Part shown: piece after piece, positions 6,915 to 14,474 of the stretch | Layout: the number at the start of each line of letters is the position of its first letter | How positions within the stretch are numbered: position 1 is the stretch's first letter | NCBI GenBank assembly: GCA_039807745.1 | Contig: JBDHRV010000054.1 | Span: forward strand, 1 to 21,408 | DNA length: 21,408 nt | Reading direction: 5' to 3' | Source of the DNA: JAEUMW01 sp039807745 | Lineage (GTDB): Bacteria; Pseudomonadota; Gammaproteobacteria; Burkholderiales; JAEUMW01 | Notes under the pieces: generated by a model | The model's input: the letters and a program-made list of their open reading frames with translations, nothing else | What the model was told of the DNA's origin: nothing | Databases searched by the model: none | Position numbers and translations under genes: made by a program

Positions 6915-7217
6915 ATGGCAAACATCACGCAGCACCTGCTGGACGAAACACGGCGACTCGTCTCGTCCACGGAGGACCTGCTCAAGGCCACCGCGTCCGA
7001 GGTCGGCGAGCACGCCGATGCGGCGCGCGCCAAGCTCGAACCGAAGCTGCGACGCATCAAGGGCCAGCTCCTCGACCTGGAATACGAGGTCGAGCGCAAA
7101 GCCAAGCGCGCCGCCCGCGAAGTCGATGCGTATGCCCACGACAACCCCTGGACGATCGCAGGCGCCGGCATATTGGTCGGGCTTCTGATCGGAATGCTCG
7201 TCAGCCGGCGCGACTGA
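6915..7217 (+). CDS. DUF883 / ElaB-YqjD family membrane-anchored protein
   Basis: A 100-aa protein with a long charged, coiled-coil-like N-terminal part (residues 1-78, rich in Glu, Lys, Arg and Ala). It ends in one C-terminal membrane segment, TIAGAGILVGLLIGMLVSRR, with the family's Gly-rich pattern preceded by DNPW. E. coli relatives ElaB, YqjD and YgaM are tail-anchored inner-membrane proteins; YqjD binds ribosomes in stationary phase. Whether this one does is inference. AGAGGA at 6902-6907 is 7 bases before the ATG, and a TATAAT promoter lies just upstream. It is monocistronic and divergent from the TerB-DUF697 gene. Confidence 0.92.
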   Translation: MANITQHLLDETRRLVSSTEDLLKATASEVGEHADAARAKLEPKLRRIKGQLLDLEYEVERKAKRAAREVDAYAHDNPWTIAGAGILVGLLIGMLVSRRD

Positions 7218-7387
7218 TAGGCCGTCGGCCCACCGGCAGCTTCTCGTAGAACTCCTCGGCCGCGTTCCAGTAGTCGCGGCGATTGGTCACGCGCCCTCGG
7301 CGTCGAAGCGCAGGGCGCTCGCCCCATACCCTGATCCGCGTAGCAGGGATGCTCGCAGTAGGCGTCCTGCGCGTAGAAGTCACCATG
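7218..7387 (-). pseudogene. Decayed SnoaL/NTF2-like gene remnant
   Basis: Two pieces of one family are recognisable on the minus strand. A first block encodes DFYAQDAYCEHPCYADQ (about 7384-7331), like the FYAxDAxFxDP segment near the N-terminus of NTF2/SnoaL-like proteins. A second block (about 7315-7228) encodes ALRFDAEG in one frame and GRVTNRRDYWNAAEEFYEKL in the next, matching the conserved C-terminal LRFDAxGRVxxHRDYWDAAEELYEKLP. The frames join if one G is restored in GAGGGCGCG. The roughly 70 residues normally between the blocks are reduced to a few codons, and the last residues are lost. The reading is from memory of the family and not from an alignment. Confidence 0.6.
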
Positions 7388-7399
7388 TGCTCGACCGGC

Positions 7400-7408
7400 T
7401 GCTATACT
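7400..7408 (+). promoter_or_regulatory. Extended -10 candidate upstream of the ferritin-like gene
   Basis: TGC followed by TATACT forms an extended -10 pattern about 220 bp before the chosen start of the ferritin-like gene. No clear -35 is present. The rest of 7410-7629 shows no other recognisable element; it is open in the downstream gene's frame but lacks family similarity. Confidence 0.3.
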
Positions 7409-7629
7409 GGACAGCTTTTGGATCGATACGCAGCGTTGTTCGTGGCGGGCCTGCGGACTTCGTTGAGGTTGGTGCGCAAATCTGTCCCGACTCACTGCCG
7501 CGGAACGCTCGCCGATCCAAGCCCGGGCCGGGGAGCTGGCAGACCTGGATGGCCTCTGATGGTACGGTGGCCGCCACGCTCGCGCGCCTGGATTCCGCGA
7601 CCGCTCGACCATTGCAAGAGGTGCGCGCC

Positions 7630-8460
7630 ATGCTCTACCCCGAACTGTTCCGCTCGCTCGAGAAATCCCGCTGGAACATGGCCGAGGACGTGCCGTGGGA
7701 TGGATTCGAGTCGGACAAGCTCTCCGACGAGCACGCCCGCACCATCAAGATGAACGCCATCACGGAGTGGTCCGCGCTGCCCGCGACCGAGATGTTCCTG
7801 CGCGACAATCGCGAAGACAGCGACTTCTCGGCCTTCATGTCGGTTTGGTTCTACGAGGAGCAGAAGCACGCACTGGTGCTCATGGAGTATCTGCGCCGGT
7901 TCCGACCGGAGTTCGCGCCCACCGAGGACGAGCTGCACGCGGTGCGGTTCGATTTCGATCCGGCTCCGCCGCTGGAAACCCTGATGCTGCATTTCTGCGG
8001 CGAGGTGCGCCTGACGCAGTGGTATCGTTGCGCCGCGGAGTGGCACACGGAACCCGTCATCAAGCACATCTACGACTTGATCTCCAAGGACGAGGCGCGC
8101 CACGGCGGCGCCTACCTCAAGTACATGAAGAAGGCGATCGAGCACTGCGGGGACACGGCGCGGCGAGCTTTCGCCAAGGTCGGCGTGCTGATGGCTTCGA
8201 GTGCGCGCAGCGGCAAACCGCTGCACCCGACCAATCTCCACGTGAGCAAGCGCCACTTTCCGCAGGATACGGTGCAAAGCCGCCTGCCCGACCCGGACTG
8301 GCTCGATCGCTGGCTCACCGAACAGATCGGCTTCGACAAGGAGTGGGAGTCGCGGGTCGTGGGGGGCATCCTCCGCAATCTGTCGGCCCTGTTCGGGCAG
8401 ACCTTCGCGTCGGTGCACGAGCTCAATCGCTTTCGCAAGGGCCTTGCCGCGCCCGCCTGA
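7630..8460 (+). CDS. Ferritin-like di-iron protein, acyl-ACP desaturase-related
   Basis: A 276-aa helical protein with the four-helix di-iron carboxylate pattern: E46 (ITEWSALP), E77xxH80 (FYEEQKHALVL), E125 (FCGEVRLTQW) and E155xxH158 (SKDEARHGGAYLKYM). The ExxH pairs resemble EENRH and DEKRH of plant-type stearoyl-ACP desaturases, so an O2-dependent oxidation of an acyl or similar substrate is likely; the substrate is unknown. The frame stays open back to 7387, but the start at ATG 7630 is preferred: AAGAGG (7616-7621) is spaced 8 bases from it, and MLYPELFRSLEK is where family-like sequence begins. ATG 7549 is the alternative and would add 27 residues. It lies upstream of rfaE2 on the same strand. 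Confidence 0.85.
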   Translation: MLYPELFRSLEKSRWNMAEDVPWDGFESDKLSDEHARTIKMNAITEWSALPATEMFLRDNREDSDFSAFMSVWFYEEQKHALVLMEYLRRFRPEFAPTEDELHAVRFDFDPAPPLETLMLHFCGEVRLTQWYRCAAEWHTEPVIKHIYDLISKDEARHGGAYLKYMKKAIEHCGDTARRAFAKVGVLMASSARSGKPLHPTNLHVSKRHFPQDTVQSRLPDPDWLDRWLTEQIGFDKEWESRVVGGILRNLSALFGQTFASVHELNRFRKGLAAPA

Positions 8461-8515
8461 CCACTATGCACACGAGCATCCGGCGCTGCCCGTCGCCGCG
8501 GCAGCTACTGCGGCC

Positions 8516-9010
8516 TTGAGCACCTACCCGTCCCCAGGTTTCGAAGGAAAGATCTGTCACCCGTCGGAGCTCACGACGCTGTTGCCTGCGGTTTCGAAAC
8601 CGCTCGTCTTCACCAACGGCTGCTTCGACATCCTCCACCGCGGGCACGTGACCTACCTCGCCCAGGCGAGAGCTTTGGGCGCAAGCCTCCTCGTGGCGGT
8701 CAACACCGACGCCTCGGTCAAGCGCCAGAACAAGGGCGAGGACCGGCCGATCAACCGGCTCGAAGACCGCATGGCAGTGCTCGCGGCACTGGAGGCCGTG
8801 ACGCTCGTGACCTGGTTCGATGAGGACACACCGCTCGCTCTGATCCTCGGCTGCCGGCCGGCCGTGCTCGTGAAGGGCGGCGACTGGCCGCCGGAGCGCA
8901 TTGTCGGCGCGGCAGAGGTGCGTGGCTGGGGCGGCGCGGTGCACGCGATTCCATTCCTGCACGAGCGCTCCACGACCGCGGTGGTGGCGCGCATCCGCGG
9001 TCGCGCGTAG
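8516..9010 (+). CDS. rfaE2: D-glycero-beta-D-manno-heptose 1-phosphate adenylyltransferase
   Basis: Nucleotidyltransferase that makes ADP-D-glycero-beta-D-manno-heptose from heptose 1-phosphate and ATP, for LPS core. It corresponds to the C-terminal half of E. coli HldE; the kinase half (rfaE1) is a separate gene not in this window. The fold signatures are VFTNGCFDILHRGHVTYL with the HxGH motif (H41-H44), VNTDASVKRQNKG, RPINRLEDRMAVLAAL, VLVKGGDW and the C-terminal HERSTTAVVARIR. The start is uncertain. No ATG or GTG is well placed; TTG at 8516 gives 164 aa, close to the usual 160, but has no clear Shine-Dalgarno. TTG at 8444 would add 24 residues overlapping the ferritin-like gene. It is followed by the FAD oxidase after 6 bp. 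Confidence 0.93.
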   Translation: MSTYPSPGFEGKICHPSELTTLLPAVSKPLVFTNGCFDILHRGHVTYLAQARALGASLLVAVNTDASVKRQNKGEDRPINRLEDRMAVLAALEAVTLVTWFDEDTPLALILGCRPAVLVKGGDWPPERIVGAAEVRGWGGAVHAIPFLHERSTTAVVARIRGRA

Positions 9011-9016
9011 GGTCGC

Positions 9017-10384
9017 ATGCTGGACGCCGCGCTCGCGGCCCGCCTCGGGTCGCTGCTCGACCGGGGTCGGTTCTTCACCGACGCCGTCGACTGCTACGCG
9101 TACGCTTACGACAACACTCGCAAGATCTTTCCGCCCGATGCCGTCGCCTTTCCCGAATCGGCGGAGGAAGTGCGTGCGATCGTCGCCGCGTGCAACGAGT
9201 TCGGTGTGCCGCTGGTGGCGCGCGGCCGCGGCACCGGCACTGCCGGCGGCAGTCTGCCCGAACGCGGCGGCATCGTCCTCTCGCTCGAGCGCATGCGGCG
9301 CATCGTCAATGTGGATCCTGCCAATCGGGTGCTGGTCGTGGAGCCCGGGGTGCTGAACCAGGAGGTCCAGGACGCGGCCGCCCAACACGGTTACTTCTGG
9401 CCGCCCGATCCGTCGAGCGCGTCGTACTGCAGTGTCGGCGGCAACCTCGCGACCTGTGCCGCCGGCCCGCATGCGGTCAAGTACGGCACGACCCGGGACC
9501 ACGTGCTCGGTCTGAAGGCGGTCACCGGCTCGGGCGAGCTCATCCGGACCGGCTGCTACACCACCAAGGGGGTGGTGGGATACGACCTCACCCGACTCAT
9601 CATCGGCTCCGAAGGAACGCTGGCGGTTATCGTCGAAGCCACGCTGAAGCTCACGCCCAAGCCCGCGGCAGTCGGCGGGCTCATCGCGCATTATCGCGAC
9701 GCGGCGAGCTGCGCTGCGGCGATCGTCGCCGTTATGGGGCAACCGCGTACGCCGAGCGCGCTCGAGTTTCTCGACGCGGGGTCGCTGTCGCTGCTGCGCG
9801 CCCACCATCCCGGGCTGGTGCCGGGCGGTGCGCAGGCGACCCTCATGATCGAAGTGGACGGATCGGCCCAGGAGGTCAGGGATTCCGCGGCCGCGGTTGT
9901 CAAGGCGTGCCACAACCCGGGTCTCGTCAGCGCGGAGACGAGCCAGGACAGCGGACAGCTCTGGGCGGCGCGCAAGGCGCTATCGCCGCTGCTGCGCGAC
10001 ATCGCGCCGAAGAAGATCAACGAAGACGTGGCGGTGCCCGTCTCGCGGCTACCGGAGCTCCTCGATGGCCTTGCCAGGTTGGCCGCGAAGCATCGCGTCG
10101 CGAACGTGAACTTTGGACACGGCGGCAACGGCAACATCCACGTCAATCTCCTGGTGGACCCCGGCCGCGGCGACGAGCTCAGGCGCGCCGAGGCCTGTCT
10201 GGAGGAGGTATTCGATCTCGTGGTGTCGCTGCACGGCACGCTTTCGGGTGAGCACGGGGTCGGCAGCGAAAAGCGCGCGTTCATCGGCAAGGAGCTCGAT
10301 GCGCCGACCATCGCTGTCATGCGCAGGGTAAAGCAGGTTTTTGATCCCGCCAACGTCCTGAACCCGGGGAAGCTCTTCCCTTAG
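9017..10384 (+). CDS. FAD-linked oxidase, GlcD / D-lactate dehydrogenase family
   Basis: A 455-aa flavoprotein of the VAO/PCMH class, likely oxidising a 2-hydroxy acid such as glycolate or D-lactate; the substrate cannot be fixed from sequence. The FAD-binding PCMH domain covers about 40-215, with VARGRGTGTAGGSLP (68-81), SVGGNLATCAAG (139-150) and VVGYDLTRLIIGSEGTL (186-202). The C-terminal cap domain covers about 218-455, with FGHGGNGNIHVN (366-377), GEHGVGSEKR (411-420) and the usual ending FDPANVLNPGKLFP. The ATG is 6 bp after the rfaE2 stop with AGGG four bases upstream, so it is probably co-transcribed. No partner genes (glcE, glcF) are adjacent, and no Fe-S domain is fused. Confidence 0.92.
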   Translation: MLDAALAARLGSLLDRGRFFTDAVDCYAYAYDNTRKIFPPDAVAFPESAEEVRAIVAACNEFGVPLVARGRGTGTAGGSLPERGGIVLSLERMRRIVNVDPANRVLVVEPGVLNQEVQDAAAQHGYFWPPDPSSASYCSVGGNLATCAAGPHAVKYGTTRDHVLGLKAVTGSGELIRTGCYTTKGVVGYDLTRLIIGSEGTLAVIVEATLKLTPKPAAVGGLIAHYRDAASCAAAIVAVMGQPRTPSALEFLDAGSLSLLRAHHPGLVPGGAQATLMIEVDGSAQEVRDSAAAVVKACHNPGLVSAETSQDSGQLWAARKALSPLLRDIAPKKINEDVAVPVSRLPELLDGLARLAAKHRVANVNFGHGGNGNIHVNLLVDPGRGDELRRAEACLEEVFDLVVSLHGTLSGEHGVGSEKRAFIGKELDAPTIAVMRRVKQVFDPANVLNPGKLFP

Positions 10385-10397
10385 ACCCTTAGTTAGG

Positions 10398-11078
10398 TCA
10401 GCCCGGTGTCCCGTGGCGCGTGCAGGGTTGGAACTTGAGCTCGACACCCGAAGGTCCGATCGCGACGGCTTCGAGTTTGGTTCGCTCGGCGGCGGTGAGA
10501 TCACGGATCTGCAAGGTAATGATCAGATTGCCGGACGGTCTCGGCTTCACGATCGCGTCACTCACGCCCCTGGCCTGGAGCTCGGCGAGGTGGCGAGTCG
10601 CCGCTTCCTCGCTCTTGAAGAATCCAAGAGATATCCCGTTGCGCAAGTCGCCATCGTTGATCACGAACTGATCCGTGATTCCTGATCGCCGCAGCGCCTC
10701 CACGCGTGCGTTGAGATCCGGCCGATGCGCTATCGGAGGGATGATCACGAGGTAATTTGTGGTAGCCGAGGTCTCGCTGCGGGAAAGCCTTGCACCGAGC
10801 TCCAGGGGGGCAAGCCGGTTTTCCGCAGCGGCGACCTGGCTCTCGGGAAAGCCGCCCCAGCTGGCGCAGACGAACGTCGGCTCGCGGGGCTCATCGATGA
10901 TTCTCGGCGCAGGGGCGACGGGCGACTCGCGATCCGTGGCTACGATGCGAATGGCTTCGGGACGGATCTCGCGCCGCAGCGGCTCGCTGGTGCGCGAAGT
11001 GCCGCGACCTTCGATCAAGAAGAAGAAGACAGCGACGAGGATGTTTACCCCGAGCAGGACGATGGGGACGAGTCTCAT
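10398..11078 (-). CDS. SPOR-domain protein with N-terminal membrane anchor
   Basis: A 226-aa protein with a single N-terminal transmembrane segment (residues 3-22, LVPIVLLGVNILVAVFFFL) and a basic periplasmic linker. Its periplasmic region contains a SPOR-like fold at about 106-185 (TNYLVIIPP, then GISLGFFKSEEAATRHLAELQARGVSDAIVKPR). SPOR domains bind denuded glycan strands at the division septum. The GxSLGxFxxxxxAxxxxxxL core is clear, while the rest is divergent. It is the last gene of birA-coaX-SPOR, joined to coaX by an ATGA overlap (11075-11078), an order common in betaproteobacteria. It converges on the FAD oxidase with a 13-bp gap. Confidence 0.88.
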   Translation of the reverse strand: MRLVPIVLLGVNILVAVFFFLIEGRGTSRTSEPLRREIRPEAIRIVATDRESPVAPAPRIIDEPREPTFVCASWGGFPESQVAAAENRLAPLELGARLSRSETSATTNYLVIIPPIAHRPDLNARVEALRRSGITDQFVINDGDLRNGISLGFFKSEEAATRHLAELQARGVSDAIVKPRPSGNLIITLQIRDLTAAERTKLEAVAIGPSGVELKFQPCTRHGTPG

Positions 11079-11803
11079 GGTTCGGCTGCGATGATGAGCA
11101 ATCCTTCCAGCACCAGATTGTCCACTACGCGAGCGTCCGCCGCGAGGTAGGGCACCAGCGCTGCGATCGCGCCGCCGGTCGCGATCAGGCCAACTGCACC
11201 GCCCGCCCGTGCGCGCAATCGCTGTGCGAAGCGCTCCACGGCACCCGTCACGGCATCGATCGTACCGGTAGCGATGGCATCGACGGTCGTGCGCGGAAAA
11301 TCAGCGTAGGCGCCGGTATCGCGGGGCAGTCGGGCGGTATCGCGCGCGAGTGCCGCAGGCATCAGCGACAGACCCGGCAAGATGAGGCCCCCCAGGAACT
11401 CGCCCTCCGCGGTGAGCGCATCGACGGTAACCGCGGTGCCGGCAGCCACCACCACGCAGGCGCCCGGTTGCAGCGTCCGCGCCCCGATCAGGGCAGCCCA
11501 GCGGTCGGTGCCGAGCTGCGATGGATCCGAGTAAAGGTTGCGAACGCCGCACTGAGTTGGCCGACTCTCGATCCATCGGACCGCAATGCGCCGTGCCCCG
11601 AGCATCTCGTCGACGCGCCGCGCGATGCCGGCGTCTGCCACGTTCGAGCCGATCGCATCGAAGCCGGACGGAAGACGCGCCCAAGCAGACTCCAAGGCGG
11701 CACTGCGCGCATGGTCGGTGGCACCCGTTTCCATCCAGCGCGAGCCGTCGTGGCGCCCCCACTTGATCCGGCTGTTGCCGACGTCGATCGCCAGCAGCGC
11801 CAT
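11075..11803 (-). CDS. coaX: Type III pantothenate kinase
   Basis: Phosphorylates pantothenate, the first step of coenzyme A synthesis; the type III enzyme belongs to the ASKHA fold and needs a monovalent cation. The 242-aa product shows AIDVGNSRIKWG (5-16, phosphate loop with D7), GTDRW (98-102, catalytic D100), the AGTAVTVD strand (121-128), GGLILPGLSLM and the C-terminal ATGGAIAAL nucleotide-binding loop. The start is the ATG at 11803, one base after the birA stop, because family members begin just before AIDVGN. An ATG at 11824 would add seven residues overlapping birA. Middle gene of the birA-coaX-SPOR operon. Confidence 0.94.
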   Translation of the reverse strand: MALLAIDVGNSRIKWGRHDGSRWMETGATDHARSAALESAWARLPSGFDAIGSNVADAGIARRVDEMLGARRIAVRWIESRPTQCGVRNLYSDPSQLGTDRWAALIGARTLQPGACVVVAAGTAVTVDALTAEGEFLGGLILPGLSLMPAALARDTARLPRDTGAYADFPRTTVDAIATGTIDAVTGAVERFAQRLRARAGGAVGLIATGGAIAALVPYLAADARVVDNLVLEGLLIIAAEP

Positions 11804-11804
11804 G

Positions 11805-12776
11805 TCACGCCCGCAGACTGACATCGCCCGCCAGGCAGATCCGCATCGTCTCCCCCTGCTCGATCAGCAATGCCCCGTCGTCGTTCACTCCCCGCGCAAC
11901 TCCCGATTCGCGCACGCCATCCGGCCGCAGCAGCACGACGGGCCGATCCTGGTGCGCGTGATATGCCTGCCACTCGTGTCGAAACGGATGAAAGCCGCCT
12001 TGCTCGAAAGCTGCCAGGGCGACGCAGAGCTCGCGCAGCAGCGCGCCCAGGATGTCGTTGCGGTCTGCCGTGGCGACCCCCGCGTCGACCAGGTCGATCG
12101 CAGGCTGGTCGATGCGGCGCCTGAGCGCGGAAGACAGGCGAACGTTCAGGCCGATACCGATGATGGCCGCGCTCGGTCCGAGCGCATCGCCCTCGACCTC
12201 GATCAGGATGCCGCCGAGCTTGCCCGCAGGCAGGACGAGATCGTTCGGCCACTTGAGCATGACGGCCCGCGCGCCGAATCCACGCAGCGCTCGGACCAAG
12301 GCTACCCCGACGGCGAGGCTCAGTCCGGAAAGGGCTGCAACACCGCGCTCGAAGCGCCACAGCAGCGAGAACGTGAGGGCTGCACCGAGCGCGGACTCCC
12401 AGCCGCGGCCACGCCGGCCACGACCGCTGGTCTGCAACTCCGCCGCGATCACCGTCCCACTGGCTGCACCGGCGCGTGCAAGGTCCACCAACAGGGTATT
12501 CGTCGATTCGCAGCTCGCCTCGACCTGAAGGTCGATCATCGTCGCGGCATCGCCTGCGGACGCTCGAATCCGCTCGGCGTCGAGCCAGGACAGCGCGTCG
12601 TCGAGACGGTAGCCGAGGCCTGGCGAGCCTGCGATACGCACCCCCAGCCCGTCGAGCCCCTTGAGGGCGTTGTGGATAGTGCCACGGCTCACGCCGAAGG
12701 TATGGGCGAGCGCCTCGCCCGATCGGAACTCAGCGTGCGACAGAGCGCGCAGAACCTGAAGGGTTAGATGTTTCAT
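11805..12776 (-). CDS. birA: Biotin--protein ligase / biotin operon repressor
   Basis: Bifunctional BirA: it activates biotin to biotinyl-AMP, attaches it to BCCP of acetyl-CoA carboxylase, and represses biotin genes through its N-terminal helix-turn-helix. The 323-aa protein has the winged HTH at about 4-60 (FRSGEALAHTFGVSRGTIHN), then the catalytic domain with SGRGRRGRGWES (117-128), LKWPNDL (174-180) and KLGGILIEVEG (186-196). A C-terminal SH3-like domain covers about 275-323. Because the HTH is present, a repressor role is likely; the binding site is not identified here. First gene of the birA-coaX-SPOR operon, 57 bp downstream of the flippase gene on the same strand. Confidence 0.95.
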   Translation of the reverse strand: MKHLTLQVLRALSHAEFRSGEALAHTFGVSRGTIHNALKGLDGLGVRIAGSPGLGYRLDDALSWLDAERIRASAGDAATMIDLQVEASCESTNTLLVDLARAGAASGTVIAAELQTSGRGRRGRGWESALGAALTFSLLWRFERGVAALSGLSLAVGVALVRALRGFGARAVMLKWPNDLVLPAGKLGGILIEVEGDALGPSAAIIGIGLNVRLSSALRRRIDQPAIDLVDAGVATADRNDILGALLRELCVALAAFEQGGFHPFRHEWQAYHAHQDRPVVLLRPDGVRESGVARGVNDDGALLIEQGETMRICLAGDVSLRA

Positions 12777-12833
12777 GGCGGCGAAGCTTAAAGTGCGCGC
12801 TCCGCGCGTGTAAAGGCGGCCCCGGCTGGAGCC

Positions 12834-14288
12834 TCAGGCAGCGTACCGAGTCGCCCGCCGGCGCCTGAAGAACCGGAACACGTCACCGAAGGATTGGCGC
12901 GCAAATGCGAAACCCAGCGCGCCGTAGGTCACCGCGCCCACGAGCGCGAGCAACACCAGCTGTGTGAGCGCAGGCAGCTGCAGCAGCGGGAGCAGTTCCC
13001 TGCAGATCCAGACCACGATCACCATCACGATGGTGAGCGACGCCGGCACCAGGATGGTGCGGAAAAATCGCGACAGATCCTGTCCCAGCTCCCGAAACAC
13101 GATGTAGAAGACCGGAACAAATTCGACCACGTTCTCTATGCAGTACCCCGCCGCGACGCCCACCACACCCCACTGGACGCCAATCAGGAAAGCTGCAACG
13201 ACGAGGATGGTGCCCACGATGCCGAGATAGAACAGCACATTCGTCCGGCCGCGAGCCATGAGCACCGACCCAGTAGTGCTCGTCAACGATTGAATGAAGC
13301 CGACCGGTGCAAGCCACGCCAGGATGTCCCCTATGGCGGCCCACTTGCTGCCCAGCAGTACCGCGACGAACAGGTCGCGTAGCACGAACAGGCCCGCCAT
13401 CATCGGCGCGGTCACGAAGGCGATCACCCCCAGCGTCCTCAAGTACAGCTCCGCCATCTCCTCAGGCGCTGCCTGCTGCCGGCTCATGACCGGGTACAGC
13501 GCACGCGACGCGACAAAGGTCAGGTTGCGCAACGGGAACAGCATGATCTTGTAGGCAAGGGAGTACAGGCCGAGGCTATCTGCCCCCAGCACGCGGCCCA
13601 CGATCATGCTGTCCGCATTGCGGGAGAAGTAGTTGATGATGTTGAAGCCCACCAGATAGTCGCTGAAGCGTCGGATGGCACGGAATTCGTGGCGGTTCCA
13701 CATCCAGTGCGGTCGCAGCGGGGAGGCAATCCAGAGCTGGCTGGAAGACACCAATGCCTGCGTCAGCGAAATGACGGCGAGACTGTACGGCCCCGCCCCC
13801 AGGTACGCCGCGCTCACCCCGGCTGCCAGCCCCGAGACGGCGGACACCGCCTCGATGCGGGCCAACAGCGGAAACCGGGAATCGCGTTCCAGCAGCGCCT
13901 GGTGCACCGTGGTCGAGCCCAGGATCGGGAAGGTAGTAGCCAGCACCCACAGCACACCGCTCACCGCCGACGCCTCGAACACGTGCGCCATCAGCGGCGC
14001 CAGCCCTGCCACCAGCAAGCCCAGCGCCGCCCCCAGCCCTGCCGTAAACCAGAACGCGGTCAGGATCGTCTCTTCCTTGAGATCCTCCTTCTGGATCAGC
14101 GCGAGCCCGGTACCCATGTCGCGCACCAGAGTGGCGAGATTGGTCACCACCAGCGCCATCGCCACCACGCCATAGTCGGCGGGCGTCAAGAGACGCGCCA
14201 GCCACATCACGCTGAGCAGTTGAACCGCTACCGACACGACCCGGGAAACCGCGATCCAACGTGCATTCGAAACTGCTCGACTACGCAT
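12834..14288 (-). CDS. Wzx/WzxC-type oligosaccharide flippase
   Basis: A 484-aa integral membrane protein with about twelve to fourteen hydrophobic segments. It belongs to the MOP/PST superfamily that flips undecaprenyl-linked sugar units across the inner membrane. The N-terminus SNARWIAVSRVVSVAVQLLS and the LLTPADYGVVAMALVVTN motif are typical of WzxC-like flippases; further marks are LYSLAYKIMLFPLRNLT and FVASRALYPVMSR. The ATG at 14288 is chosen over the TTG one codon upstream because GGAG is 6 bases from the ATG. It lies downstream of the asparagine-synthetase-like gene on the same strand with a 186-bp gap. It marks the left edge of the polysaccharide region; the transported unit is unknown. 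Confidence 0.9.
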   Translation of the reverse strand: MRSRAVSNARWIAVSRVVSVAVQLLSVMWLARLLTPADYGVVAMALVVTNLATLVRDMGTGLALIQKEDLKEETILTAFWFTAGLGAALGLLVAGLAPLMAHVFEASAVSGVLWVLATTFPILGSTTVHQALLERDSRFPLLARIEAVSAVSGLAAGVSAAYLGAGPYSLAVISLTQALVSSSQLWIASPLRPHWMWNRHEFRAIRRFSDYLVGFNIINYFSRNADSMIVGRVLGADSLGLYSLAYKIMLFPLRNLTFVASRALYPVMSRQQAAPEEMAELYLRTLGVIAFVTAPMMAGLFVLRDLFVAVLLGSKWAAIGDILAWLAPVGFIQSLTSTTGSVLMARGRTNVLFYLGIVGTILVVAAFLIGVQWGVVGVAAGYCIENVVEFVPVFYIVFRELGQDLSRFFRTILVPASLTIVMVIVVWICRELLPLLQLPALTQLVLLALVGAVTYGALGFAFARQSFGDVFRFFRRRRATRYAA

Positions 14289-14403
14289 CAACCGCTCCGT
14301 CTTGCCTGCTCTGTTAGCGCCCGGTACGGGGCACTTCGCTGCTGCACCTCACACCGCGCGCGAAATTGTCCCTTAAGAACTTCTCGCAGTCACCCAAGGG
14401 GCT

Positions 14404-14427
14404 CGGTCGGGCCGACGCAGCCGACCG
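14404..14427 (-). terminator. Inverted repeat between asparagine-synthetase-like and flippase genes
   Basis: CGGTCGG (14404-14410) and CCGACCG (14421-14427) form a 7-bp stem with a 10-base loop in the 186-bp gap. No T-run follows. It may be an attenuator or partial terminator, or simply GC-rich chance. Confidence 0.2.
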
Positions 14428-14474
14428 CGACATGCCCCCGCCGAGTTTCCGATGGCCGACGCCGCGTTGCCCAC

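Noticed and set aside
12795..12807. Small GCGCG/CGCGC inverted repeat between the flippase and birA genes
   Set aside because: Five base pairs with a 3-base loop and no T-run; too weak to call a terminator, though it sits in the right place.
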